From: Streptococcus suis
GTDB taxonomy: Bacteria > Bacillota > Bacilli > Lactobacillales > Streptococcaceae
Assembly: GCF_024509555.1 (NCBI RefSeq)
Contig: NZ_JAMWEL010000002.1
Location: 1-64,000, forward strand
Direction of reading: 5' to 3'
Length of the DNA: 64,000 nt
This document shows positions 47,948-58,600 of the stretch, in pieces; within the stretch, counting starts at the first letter, position 1; each line of letters begins with the position of its first letter. Below the pieces are notes generated by a model. The model made no database searches, was not told where the DNA came from, and saw only the letters and a program-made list of their open reading frames with translations. A program made the translations under genes and the position numbers.

Positions 47948-47986
47948 AAAGGTTCGAAACCAATTTAATGATTTCAAACCTTTTTT
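47946..47986 (+). terminator. Terminator after the NusG domain II gene
   Basis: AAAAAGGTT and AACCTTTTTT flank GAAA/TTTC, forming a long imperfect stem with A and T tails. It overlaps the stop codon end. Confidence 0.75.
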
Positions 47987-48050
47987 GTATATATTTTTAC
48001 AGGAAACCTAACAGCATGGAAACAAGACTGATGAACAACAGCCTCTTCAC

Positions 48051-49439
48051 TTATTGGGCCGGTCCACTGTACACCTGGTCATAGTATATAAAGCCTGGAT
48101 TTAAATTTTCTCCCAGTAATTCTGTCGTTGTTACCAATGAGTATTGTTGCTCAGTCAAGTAATGCAATACTGGTTCCAAACCATCCACTGTTGTCTGATG
48201 AATATCGTGCATTAAAATGATTGCTCCAGGATTTGTATAGGCTTTTACCTGTGAGAGAATGAGGTGCGGATCACGATTTGACCAATCCTGCGTATCTACA
48301 TTCCAATAAATAGAAGCCAAGCCCGCAGCTGCAGCAACAGAACCATTTACAGCCCCATAGGGAGGACGCATAAAGGTTGGTTTGTAGCCAATCACCTCTT
48401 CAATCGCTGACTGGGTTAGTTCGATTTCCTGCTTCACCTGATCGGCAGAAATCGTTGTCAAATTTGGATGACTCCAAGTATGATTGGCAATCTCATGCCC
48501 TTCGTCTTTCATACGTTTCAGAATATCCTCATTACCAGCTATATTTTGCCCAAGTAAAAAGAAGGTTGCTTTCGCATTGTACTTCTTCAATAAATCCAAA
48601 ACAACTGGAGTCGTAGCTCGACTAGGACCGTCATCAAATGTCAAAGCAACCTGTCGCAAGGCTGTCTTGTCAACAGTTTGTTGAGCATAATACTGGTCAT
48701 AAGAAGCCTTGTCAAGATCGGATAGGTAGTCACCATTGACAACAGAAAACAGTTCATCTATAGGAAATTGAACCTGCGAACTTGCAAATTCACCTTCTGG
48801 TAAATGAAGGGTCAGTTGACTGTCTATATAGTCAAATCGTAAGGAATTCACATCAAGTGTTGCTACCTTTTCAGCAACAGATGCCGATTCTTCTTCCGAT
48901 AAGGAGTTGGTCGAAACAATCTTTTGGATTAGAAGTTCTTTGAAAGCCTCCAAATCGGTAACCATTGTCCCAAGTGTAAAGACTTGATAGTCTTCCGTCA
49001 ACAAAACAGGCTCTGCTACATCCTGTTCTTTTTTCTTCAATGACAAATAAGATAGTTTGTAATGTTCACTGCTAATCTCATGAGCCGTTATGTTCTTAAA
49101 ATTAGTCTTCTTTTCCTTGCTGCTAACAAGGTATACTCCTTTAATGGTACCAGAAGGCTTCTTTTTCCCCAGCTTTTTATGAACAAAGTCAACCATCTTT
49201 TGTTCTAGCTCAACAATTCTTTGACCTGTTTGATCTGTCGGAATAGCCGCTACAACATGCGTAGAACCGATATTTCCCGCCTCAATACTTGCCTTGTTTA
49301 AATTTTCTAAGGCGGCTGATTTTTGAGTGACAAATTCCGTTATCTCACGTTCCTGCAACTCTTGATAAATATAAAAACTGCTGATCGCTAATAAACCTAC
49401 TGCCAGTAAGCTGGATAAAAATAGTAAAAACTTTTTCAT
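48051..49439 (-). CDS. Polysaccharide deacetylase, probable peptidoglycan N-acetylglucosamine deacetylase
   Basis: The 462-residue protein has an N-terminal membrane anchor (LLFLSSLLAVGLLAISSFYI), a large extracellular middle domain, and a NodB domain from about residue 262. The active-site motifs are TFDDGPS (near 267), NHTWSHP (near 315) and RPPYG (near 355), then IILMHD near 405. It matches PgdA, which deacetylates GlcNAc in peptidoglycan and so gives lysozyme resistance; S. suis has a described PgdA. It is convergent with the preceding plus-strand gene. Confidence 0.88.
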   Translation of the reverse strand: MKKFLLFLSSLLAVGLLAISSFYIYQELQEREITEFVTQKSAALENLNKASIEAGNIGSTHVVAAIPTDQTGQRIVELEQKMVDFVHKKLGKKKPSGTIKGVYLVSSKEKKTNFKNITAHEISSEHYKLSYLSLKKKEQDVAEPVLLTEDYQVFTLGTMVTDLEAFKELLIQKIVSTNSLSEEESASVAEKVATLDVNSLRFDYIDSQLTLHLPEGEFASSQVQFPIDELFSVVNGDYLSDLDKASYDQYYAQQTVDKTALRQVALTFDDGPSRATTPVVLDLLKKYNAKATFFLLGQNIAGNEDILKRMKDEGHEIANHTWSHPNLTTISADQVKQEIELTQSAIEEVIGYKPTFMRPPYGAVNGSVAAAAGLASIYWNVDTQDWSNRDPHLILSQVKAYTNPGAIILMHDIHQTTVDGLEPVLHYLTEQQYSLVTTTELLGENLNPGFIYYDQVYSGPAQ

Positions 49440-49449
49440 ATAGATTCTC

Positions 49450-49548
49450 CTAGATTGTGTCTATCAGAAAATCCATAATGGGCATCGCACCGATAACATC
49501 AAATGCTATAACCATACCGGTGAAACCCATCATCTGAAAGACACTCAT
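49450..49548 (-). CDS. Possible 32-residue membrane peptide before the deacetylase gene
   Basis: An ATG at 49548 opens 32 codons, MSVFQMMGFTGMVIAFDVIG followed by AMPIMDFLIDTI, ending TAG at the deacetylase ribosome site. It is hydrophobic and would form one membrane helix. AAGGA precedes the ATG at a spacing that is too short to be ideal. Whether it is expressed is unknown. The rest of 49440-49791 shows no gene; the plus-strand half leads into the recombinase gene. Confidence 0.3.
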   Translation of the reverse strand: MSVFQMMGFTGMVIAFDVIGAMPIMDFLIDTI

Positions 49549-49791
49549 TTCCTTAAATACTTTTCTCTTTATTAAAAACTGTACATAGGGTTATGTTCTC
49601 CCTTTTTATACTATACCATCTACTAGTTGATGTCAAGGATTTTTGAGTAAAATCTAAGCAAAGATTAGACCTATATCATTTCATCTCTACAAGAATTCCC
49701 CATCTTTTTATATTGCTTCACGAGAGAGGTTTCTTGCTAAAATATATTTAGGAACCCTCCCCTGCTACCAGGTTACAAAAAGGAGAAAAAT

Positions 49792-50469
49792 GTGAAGAAA
49801 ATCATCAAGCAATACCAAGAAAAAGGTGCTGTCGTCATTGGCTACGCTCGTGTGAGTTCGAGGGACAATCGGCAAGAACTGGGGCTAGAAGTTCAAAAAG
49901 AAGCCCTACACTTCTGTGACAGACTCTACATGGAAAAGGAATCGGGAGGTCATCAAGACCGCCCACAACTTCAAAAAGCTATCAGGCTAGCCAAAGCCTG
50001 TGCTGAAAGCGGGATAGAGACCAGTTTTGTAGTCTATAAGCTAGACCGCCTAACCAGAAAGATGCTTCATCTGTCCGCTATCATCTCAGACTTGACCAGC
50101 CATCAGGTCCGCCTGCAATCCATCCACGAACAAATCGAAACAGACTCGCTGACAGGTCGATTCTTCTGCCTCATGCTGGGCTATGTGGCAGAATGGGAAC
50201 TCCAAGCCATTTCTGACCGCACCAAAGATGGTCTGCGTAAGGCCAGAGAACGTGGTGTAAAATTGGGCAATAAAGGTATATCAAAATCAAAAGAAAAACA
50301 AGTGATTCAGAGCTATGTGGCAGAAGAAACAACCGTTCGAGACATGGTCAAGCAGCTCAATATCTCAACAGCGACCATCTATCAGGTCTTAAAACGAAAT
50401 AATATCCCATTTCGGCGTCAAAAAGCACATAATACTTTGACAGAAAAAGAACATAATGATATACTGTAA
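49792..50469 (+). CDS. Serine site-specific recombinase (resolvase family)
   Basis: The 225-residue protein starts at GTG with AAGGAG upstream. The resolvase catalytic domain starts near residue 15 with VIGYARVSSRDNRQ, which holds the nucleophilic serine, and has VYKLDRLTRK with the active-site arginines near 83. The C-terminal HTH (VRDMVKQLNISTATIYQVLK) lies at about 183-202. The size fits a small resolvase or invertase. No transposase gene is near. Two related palindromes just downstream are possible target sites. Confidence 0.92.
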   Translation: MKKIIKQYQEKGAVVIGYARVSSRDNRQELGLEVQKEALHFCDRLYMEKESGGHQDRPQLQKAIRLAKACAESGIETSFVVYKLDRLTRKMLHLSAIISDLTSHQVRLQSIHEQIETDSLTGRFFCLMLGYVAEWELQAISDRTKDGLRKARERGVKLGNKGISKSKEKQVIQSYVAEETTVRDMVKQLNISTATIYQVLKRNNIPFRRQKAHNTLTEKEHNDIL

Positions 50470-50480
50470 GCAAATTCATG

Positions 50481-50510
50481 TGTTTTAGTAGACGGTCGTC
50501 TATTAAAACA
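50481..50510. repeat. 30-bp palindrome, site 1, downstream of the recombinase
   Basis: TGTTTTA and TAAAACA frame TAGACG-GT-CGTCTA, so the site is almost perfectly palindromic, with a GT centre. It shares 24 of 30 bases with the reverse complement of the second site, including identical GGTCGT at the centre. Confidence 0.8.
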
Positions 50511-50539
50511 ATCAAAGTTATCAATAGGAAACATTCAAA

Positions 50540-50586
50540 ATGCTGATTTGACGGGCTTTTCAAGCTTTTCCAAGTCGGCATTTTTT
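50540..50586 (+). terminator. Terminator between the two palindromes
   Basis: ATGCTGATTTG and CAAGTCGGCAT pair fully (two G-T pairs) around a 20-base loop and are followed by TTTTT. It would stop transcription from the recombinase gene. Confidence 0.75.
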
Positions 50587-50596
50587 GATTTTTCCT

Positions 50597-50626
50597 TGTT
50601 TTAGTTAACGACCCTTAACTAAAACA
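50597..50626. repeat. 30-bp palindrome, site 2, before the LPXTG gene
   Basis: TGTTTTAGTTAA and TTAACTAAAACA surround CGACCC, with AC at the centre. Site centres are 116 bp apart. Read on the minus strand, the centre becomes GT, matching site 1, so the two sites are in inverted orientation. Confidence 0.8.
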
Positions 50627-50702
50627 CATACAAACCCTATTGTAGCAGGGGATTATAAGGTGAAAAAGAAAGGAAAGGTCGATAAGACCTTGGGAAAATA
50701 GA

Positions 50703-52001
50703 ATGCAGGTAAAAAAATTTGCTAAATGGGGCCTTGCCCTTACTTCTACCCTTGTTTTGGGTGGTGTGGTTGGTCCTGTGGGTGGGCAGCTGCTGAATAC
50801 TACTGATGTTGTTTATGCTCAGGAAGCTCAGGCTAAATGGGATGTAATGGAAATCTCGCACCGAGATGAAGATGGCAATGAACTGAGTCCGACCGAATTC
50901 GTGAAGATATATGAAGGTGGCAGCATAACAATTGACAGGGTTGACATGGGTGGATATGTACCTATTTACGCAGAATTAGGGGATGATATCAAATTAACAA
51001 CTACAGTAGTATCACTTCCATACATTCATAAGTATGTTGGTACGGAGAATGGGTATGGTGTATTTGGCTTGACCGTTGTTTATAAACCAGTGGAACAGCC
51101 AGTCGAGACTCCAGTTGAAAAACCAACTGAAACTCCAGCCGAACAGCCTGTTGAGAAACCAGTTGAAAAACCAACTGAAACTCCAGCCGAACAGCCTGTT
51201 GAGAAACCAGCTGAAACTCCAACAGAACAACCAGTGTTTCATCCGTATGTGGTCGAATTCTACATTGATGGGGAATACTGGGGTGCTGCAAATCGGGGAT
51301 ATAACTCAGGTTGGCCATATGTTAGGTTGGCACCATATAGTGAGGAATTTCCCGGTAAAGAGTGGCCAAAGGAAGAGTTAGATGGACACACATCAAATCT
51401 GCCTAATGTCTCCATGGTGACAAAAGAAGACTTGGATAGTATTGGTGGTGTGGTAAAGGCATACTGGACTAGAAAACCAGTTGAACAACCAGCTGAGAAG
51501 CCAGTCGACCAGCCAGCCGAAACTTCGACAGCCCAGCCTGTTGAAACTCCGACAGAACAGCCAACTGAAACCCCAGCTACAACTCCAATCGAGCAACCAG
51601 TAGAGCAGCCAGCCGAAACACCAACAGAAAAACCCGTTGAGCAACCAGTTGAAAAACCAGTTGAACAACCAGTTGAAACTCCAACCAAACAACCAGCTGA
51701 AAAGCCAGCCGAACAGCCAGTTGAAACTCCGACAGACAAACCAGTTGAACAGCCAAAAGAAGCCTCGTCCTTAACTGACCTGACAACTGGCAAGGCTCAA
51801 CCAGTCGCAACAACCGACAAGAAAAAGGTGGACACTTCTACTCCAACAACTAGTCCTGTCGCATCACAAGACAGTGCAAAACCTACTGCCAAATCCCTGC
51901 CAAAAACAGGCGATAGTGGCTCCATTCTCCTAGGTTTAGGAGGCTTCTTGTCCGGTCTTTCAGGTCTGGGATTAGCTGCTAGATCACGCAAAAAAGACTA
52001 A
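50703..52001 (+). CDS. Proline-rich LPXTG surface protein
   Basis: The 432-residue protein has a signal peptide (residues about 1-38, [18 protein letters not shown]), a first small domain (about 45-120), then [12 protein letters not shown]-type repeats, a second globular part with [20 protein letters not shown] (about 180-255), a longer run of the same Pro/Glu/Thr/Gln repeats, and LPKTG with a hydrophobic stretch and RSRKKD at the end. Sortase A should link it to the wall. A small hairpin, AAGGTC/GACCTT, lies just before the start. The ligand is unknown. Confidence 0.88.
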   Translation: MQVKKFAKWGLALTSTLVLGGVVGPVGGQLLNTTDVVYAQEAQAKWDVMEISHRDEDGNELSPTEFVKIYEGGSITIDRVDMGGYVPIYAELGDDIKLTTTVVSLPYIHKYVGTENGYGVFGLTVVYKPVEQPVETPVEKPTETPAEQPVEKPVEKPTETPAEQPVEKPAETPTEQPVFHPYVVEFYIDGEYWGAANRGYNSGWPYVRLAPYSEEFPGKEWPKEELDGHTSNLPNVSMVTKEDLDSIGGVVKAYWTRKPVEQPAEKPVDQPAETSTAQPVETPTEQPTETPATTPIEQPVEQPAETPTEKPVEQPVEKPVEQPVETPTKQPAEKPAEQPVETPTDKPVEQPKEASSLTDLTTGKAQPVATTDKKKVDTSTPTTSPVASQDSAKPTAKSLPKTGDSGSILLGLGGFLSGLSGLGLAARSRKKD

Positions 52002-52076
52002 ACTTCTAAAGGGATAGGAGAAACTCGAAAACATCAATCAGGATTTCTACCTCTCTATCCTTATCGAAAAGACTAT

Positions 52077-52106
52077 AAAAAGGTTGCAACTACGCAACCT
52101 TTTTTC
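52077..52106. terminator. Bidirectional terminator between LPXTG and glyoxalase genes
   Basis: AAAAAGGTTGC and GCAACCTTTTTT form a stem with A and T tails on both strands, between convergent genes. Confidence 0.85.
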
Positions 52107-52112
52107 ATTTAC

Positions 52113-52496
52113 TTAATTCGCACGAATGACTTCGACACGGTAACCATCTGGATCTGTCACGAAATAGTAGCGACCTGGACTACCTGGCAATCCCTTGATA
52201 TCTGTCGTTGGATAGCCCAATTCCTTGTGCTTGGCATTATCTCCTTCTAAATCATCTGAAGAAAGAGCAAGGTGTGAAAAGCCATCTCCTACGATATAAG
52301 GACCGTGATCATAGTTATAGGTCAACTCGATTTCAAACTCATCACCCTCAAGTGCCAAGTATACAAGTGTGAACTTGTGTTCTGGATAATCCTTACGACG
52401 CGTTTCCTTGAAACCAAATGCTTCCTCATAAAACTTTTGAGATGCTTCTAAATTCTCCACACGCAAGCAGGCGTGTAACATTTTCTTACTTGCCAT
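52113..52496 (-). CDS. Glyoxalase/lactoylglutathione lyase-like VOC protein
   Basis: The 127-residue protein has the vicinal-oxygen-chelate fold: MLHACLRVENLEASQKFYEE at the start, FEIELTYNYD in the middle and YFVTDPDGYRVEVI at the C-terminus, with the metal-binding histidines and glutamates in the expected places. It should detoxify methylglyoxal adducts. It is monocistronic. Confidence 0.9.
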   Translation of the reverse strand: MASKKMLHACLRVENLEASQKFYEEAFGFKETRRKDYPEHKFTLVYLALEGDEFEIELTYNYDHGPYIVGDGFSHLALSSDDLEGDNAKHKELGYPTTDIKGLPGSPGRYYFVTDPDGYRVEVIRAN

Positions 52497-52681
52497 CCAA
52501 TCTGACTCCTTTAATCATAATGCTATCAAAAACCCAGAAGGTAGGACGGAACCACCACCATTCTAGATAGGATTGATAAGAAGATTGTACCATAAACCTC
52601 ACAATTATACAGACTGAAAGTCCGAAACATTTGAGAGGCGGTACCTGCCCCACCTCCCAAAGTCGACTAAATGAATTTGTT

Positions 52682-55600
52682 TTAGCTTCTCAATTGTCGT
52701 TTACGAACCGCAAAGCCAAGTAAGCCTAGCACTGTCAAGCCAACAATCGCTAATTCTGAAGAAGTGTCACCTGTTTCCGGTAGTTTTTTCTCTACTGTTA
52801 TAGCTTTTACCGGCTCGACAACTGGTTTCTTCTCAACCTCTTGTTTGCTTAGCCAAGCATCAATGTCCAATGTTGGTAGTTGGTAACTTACTGATTCACC
52901 TTTGGCAGTAATCACTTCAACTTCTGGAGTAGGCAAGTCTGCCTTTGGCAACTCCTCAGCCTGTACGCCACCACCGTTAGCTCTCACTTCTTTGTAGATT
53001 AGGCCGTAGTAACTAAAGTGTTTCGCAATAAAGGCAACTGCCGGCTGTTCACTGCCGTCATCATTCTTGATAACAGTTTCAACAAAGTCAAGCTCTTCTG
53101 CCTGATATGGCTGTGGCAGATACACCACTTTTTCCACTTGTTTGCCACTATCAATTGGAAGAATCACCAAAGTATCTTTAGTTGGTTGCACAACCTGATC
53201 TTCCCCATTGACTAATTCAATAGAATATAAGTCGAAGTCCTGACCAAGTAAAACTTCTGGAGTTTGAACCCCGCCAGCCTCAAGCAACTCAACTTTGAGG
53301 CCTGTAATAGACTTGCTTTCACCACTTTCAAGTTCAACTCGTAGACCTGTCTGACTATCGATTAAAGTATGAACCTCTTCGTAGACAGGTTTTGTTTCAG
53401 ATGAACTGTCTGGCTTTTCTTCTGGTTCAGAAACTGAACTTTCACCACTGGTGTTCTGGTCAGCAGAAGTCTCCGGCTTATCTGACTTGATATCTTCAAC
53501 TTGATCACTTGAACTATCTTTGACTCGATTTGCAAGCCAGTCAGTGATGATCAAACGAATCTCATCAATAGCTTCCTGACTCTTGGTTTCAAGTGCTAAG
53601 TCTGCACCAGCCAGCAATTCATCAATCTCTGAGAGTTCTTTTTCTGTCAAGTCAGTTTGTTTGAGTGCTTGAAGAGTTTGAGTAGCAATCGTTAAATCTG
53701 CTGTATTCAAGGTATCCTCAACAGGTTGATCTGGTTGGACTGGACTCGTTGGCTCGGTTGGTTGTTCCGGTTGAACCGGGGATTCTGGCTCAGTTGGTTG
53801 TTCTGGCTGAACAGGGGATTCTGGCTCAGTTGGTTGTTCTGGCTGAACAGGGACTTCTGGGTCAGTTGGTTGCTCTGGCTGAACAGGGGATTCTGGCTCA
53901 GTTGGTTGTTCTGGCTGAACAGGGACTTCTGGGTCAGTTGGTTGCTCTGGTTGAACAGGGGATTCTGGCTCAGTTGGTTGCTCTGGTTGAACAGGGGATT
54001 CTGGCTCAGTTGGTTGCTCTGGCTGAACAGGGACTTCTGGGTCAGTTGGTTGCTCTGGCTGAACAGGTACTTCTGGTTGAATTGGAGAAGCAGCTGGTCC
54101 ATAGACCGCAATCTCTTTTCCAGATACAAATCCACCAACACTTGCTAACAAATCAACCTTGATATATCGAGCCTTACTTCCTTCTGGCAGAAGAGCCACT
54201 TTTTCCGTATTATTAATTGCCCAAGCTATCGGTGCCGTTACTTCTGTCCACTCTTCTCCGTCAATACTAAGGGACAGTTTCACACTCGTAATCGTACCAT
54301 TTCCAGCATTGTTTCTAGGACGATAAAGAATGTGATCAACATCTTTTTCTTGACCTAAATCAAGAACAAGGTGACTAGGAACAGCTTGACGATTTGCCCA
54401 AGAACTATGGTAAAGCGTTGTATCGTTTCCATCGATGAAGTTTGTCAGTCCAGTTCCTTCCTGATCGGCAATCGGAGTAGTCGCAAGGATTATCGGAATT
54501 TTTCTTGCAGAATCCTTAACAAGAGTTGTAAGAGTAACTACTTGAGACGCCTCAGAGGTACCAAGGGTATTTTTAGCCTTCACTCGGAAACGGTAGTTGC
54601 TTTCCGGCGCCAAATTGTAGACAGTAAAGCTAGTCTGATCAGTCTGACCAACTGAGACAAAACCATCTGCCGTCTCCTGCTCAATCAGGTATTCAAAGGC
54701 CTGCTTGTCCCCAGTCCAAGTCAGGGTCGCACTACCACTTGTTATGCGGTTGGCTTGAACCGAACCCGGTACTGTTGGAACAGCTGTGAAATTCACCGCC
54801 TGACGAATTGCTGAATCTGAAATTTCCTTGGTTCGAAGACCATTGCTGACTAAAATACCATCTTGCATGGTCAAATTAAGTGGACCAGCTACCAAGGATT
54901 TGAGGGTAATGCGGCCAATTTCTCCACTTCCTGTCAATTGTGGCTTGTCACCAAAGTTAACAAAGCTAAAGACTATGTTAGACTGGTTACCACGAGTACG
55001 GACATAGGAGAAGTTTTCAGCTTCTTTAGTAAAGGTTTGGTTGGCTGTTACTTGACCGACCACTTCAAACTGACTACCATCGATCATCACAGTGCTCGTC
55101 AAGGCGTTGACAGCTTCCAAATCTGCCGCCATCAAACGGATGGTAGTGGTTTGACCAGCTGTCAAGTCTAACTTATCAGCCGTCAGGTAGGTCCGACCAG
55201 CAGGATTACTTTGAGAAGGTGTGGCAATGCCCCCCTCTAACTGAACTGCGGCCACACTAATATCGTAAGCATCGATCAGACCATTTTTATTTGAATCAGC
55301 ATGACTGATATAGCCAAAGTCATTGTCTTCCGTCCGCAAGCCAGTATAGTTCAAGAAAGAGGTCTTATCATCGTCTGAAATTCGTCCGTCATTACTAATA
55401 TCACCTGGAATCAACATACGACTACCTGGTTTTTTGAAGACCAGTAATTCTTCACCAGATACAAAGTTATTTACCCCTTCTGCAATATGCATCCGAATAT
55501 AGCGCACGCGCGGAACTGCAAATTTATAGGTCTTGGTCTTATTGTCATTTGCCCAAACAGAGTAATATTCATCTGTAGTCCAGTTTACACCATCTTCGCT

Positions 55601-58600
55601 GACTTCAAAATAGGCCTTGGTGATTCGACCATTTGCACCATTATCATTGCGTGGGTAGTATTCAATACGGTCCACTTCATAGGTCCCACCAAGGTCCATG
55701 TTAATGGTCGCTGGGAAGGATACTGCTTCACCCCATTGGCTGTGGAATTGGTGACCGACTTGCTTATCAAACAATTTATCTAAGCCCTGACCACTCTGAG
55801 GCGTGATATTTGTCGTCGCCTGAATGCCTTCAATAGCATCGCTCCACGGATCTTCATTGGTTGCTACTCGTAATTCTTGTGACCAAGCTGATGCTCCTTT
55901 GGCATTAACGGCACGGATTTTGAAACCATGTTCACTGCCATAGGCAAAATCATCAAAGGTGTAGTTAGTGCCAGTAATCCCTGTAAAGAGAGTTCCATCT
56001 CGTAATATATCGTATGAACTTGCCCCTTCTACCCCTGTCCATTGGAGGCGGATCGAGCTTGCCGAAATTCCTTCTTCTGGTGCAGCAAGTCCTGTTGGAA
56101 TTGTTGGAACTTGTAAGTCTGCCGGCGCTTCAGCAGCTGGATTTTGATGAACAAAACCGTCAATCGTAACAACAACTGCTGCCTGAGTGACATCTCGAGC
56201 TGCCAACTTAATTTTCAGGAGGTCATTCATTTCCACCCGAAGATTTTGAATGTCTGCGCTCTTTGGATTGTAAGTTGCCATCAATGGGTTAGCATGATAG
56301 TAGAAAACATCACTTCCTGCTTCATACTCTGCCAGGCTATTTACACGTCTAAGGGTCACATCTTGATTGCCCACGCGAACAGTCACAGCATCTACATCTT
56401 CTGAAACATTGACATGAAGCTCAGTTGTTTTTTCCTTGATAAATCCTGGGAAGCTACCTTCTGTTGCCCCAATCGTCAAGACTGCTCTGCCTTTTTCATT
56501 GGAATCACCAGCCTGACTACTTATCTCAGTTTTAGCCAATTGACCCGCCTGGTAACCAACGCTCTTACCATCATCTTCATAGAGGGTGAAGCTGGAATCC
56601 CCATGCGGATAGAATTGAATCACACGTTTGGTCCGGTCAATTTCTCCTGGATGATTGTTGGCATCAGTCATTGGAATGATGGCACCATTTCGGACGAATA
56701 CGGGAGCTTTCCAAAGCGGAGCAGCAAAGCCATTTAAGACCTGACCTCCCTTGTATTTTTGACCTGAATACCAGTCAATCCACTCCTGATCCTCTCCACC
56801 TGGCAGATAGATGTTATTGCGGATATCATCGCCATTTGCCTGCATGGCTGTATTCTTATAAACAGGTGCTACTAACAAGTTTGACCCGTACATATACTGA
56901 TACTGAACATCCTTGCCATAGTTGATGACCTCGTCAGGGAATTCAATAAACATGGCACGTACGATTGGCTTACCTGTTTCCCTCGCCTCATGACCCAAGG
57001 AATAAGCATAAGGCATGAGGGTTGATTTTTGTTTGAGAGAAATACGGTTAATATCGGTTGTCCGATCGTCAAAGGAGAATGGTGTTTTTGGTTTCGCACC
57101 CCAGCCATCCATGTTCATCAAGATGGAGGTGAAAATTTTCCATTGGTAATCACGGGCGTTGATAATCGGATCGGCACCACCAAAGATTCCGTCCATATCT
57201 GAACCCATGTTTGGATTTCCAGACAAACCTAAACCAATATAGGTCGGAATGTGGAAACGAATGTACTCCCATTCCCCACCAGACTGGTCTCCACTCCAAA
57301 TGGCTGCACTTCGCTGGGTGCCACCCCAACCATCCAAGGAAACGATAAATGGTCGAGCCTGCTCAGCACCGCTTCCACTAGTGATCCGCTTAGCTCCCGC
57401 GTCAACCCCATTCAAGCCAAAGGAATAGCCAGGTCCAACCCAGGCAACGTCTGTCTTGATTGCCCGAATCCCTGCATCCGTCACTTCCTTATCGATATCA
57501 CGATGAAGAACAACTTCCTTACTTGGATTGGTATCAACAAGGTCTGACTGAGTCCAAAGACCAACTTGAATGCCTTTTGATTTGGCATAGTCCACAAATT
57601 TTTTCAAATTGGCAATATTGCCATCCAAACTATCCGTCTGGCCATAGCCTGCACCATAGCCATCGTTTGGCAAGAACCAGGCAAGCGGCATATTCTGCGC
57701 TTCATAGCGATCAATAACGGCTTTTGCTGAGAATAGGTAACTGTCCCCTTCACCATTTAAGGTTTCCTTGACTGCATTTGCCCGATCGGCTTCTGGCAAA
57801 TGTTGTGGCTGGTACTCACGATACCACTTATCCCCCAGCTTAATGGCACCACGTGTTCCCTCATCAACTTCCACCCAGTAATCCCGGTTATAGGCATTTA
57901 AGTGTCCCAGGTAAAGAGCATATTCAGGCAAAACAACTGGTGCTCCTGTCAATTCCTGGTAGTCTTTGATAATGGCAGTTGGACTGCTATTGATGAAGAA
58001 ATAGGCATCAAAGCGCCCTTCAAGGTGCTTGGTCTCAACCTGGTCTGTCTGTTCCGTTCCAAAATCATAGAAACCACGTTGGAAGGTGTTACGTAAAACA
58101 CCGTAGCCATTTGTGGACCAGTAGAATGGACTTGGAGAAGTCACCCCACCGTCAACCCAGTTGTTTTCGTTGACAATGTTAATCTTTTGACCTTTGTGAC
58201 TGAAGCGACCATTTTGCATACCTCCACCAAAGAAGAACTCATTTTCATCCTGGCTCAGCACTTGACTGGTCTGAGTCGGAGTGATTTGAACAGGCAAAAC
58301 TTCCTTAGTAACATATTTGTTGGCAAGTCGGTCAAAAACAGACATACGGGCAGTCGCCTTGTCAAAGAAAATCCAGATTTTCTCTGTTTCAAGAATATAG
58401 CGATGCTCCTCCTCCAACATCCGACCAACCTGTTGATAGTCTTGACGATAGGCTTCCAAAGATTTCACCGTAATAGTCGCAGGTCGGTCCTCCCGACTTG
58501 GTGCTGGATGCTCTAGGAAATCACCAGTTTTATCAATATAATAACGGAAAACATGGTCATTAAAGAGGCTTACCTGAGCTTGTTCACCCGTTTGATAGCG

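Noticed and set aside
51012-51813. Antisense frames rich in Ser/Gly/Val/Cys or Phe/Trp
   Set aside because: These are by-products of the low-complexity Pro/Glu/Thr/Gln code of the LPXTG protein.
52601-52681. GC-rich palindrome after the GH31 gene as a terminator
   Set aside because: The possible stem has a mismatch and a wobble and no T run follows; I could not support a call.
53745-54085. Short repeats resembling a CRISPR array
   Set aside because: The 36-bp units are directly adjacent with no unique spacers and lie in frame within a surface protein gene.
53707-54162. Several open frames on both strands with highly periodic Trp/Leu or Gln/Asn-rich products
   Set aside because: They are out-of-frame readings of the 36-bp Pro/Glu/Gln repeats of the GH31 protein.
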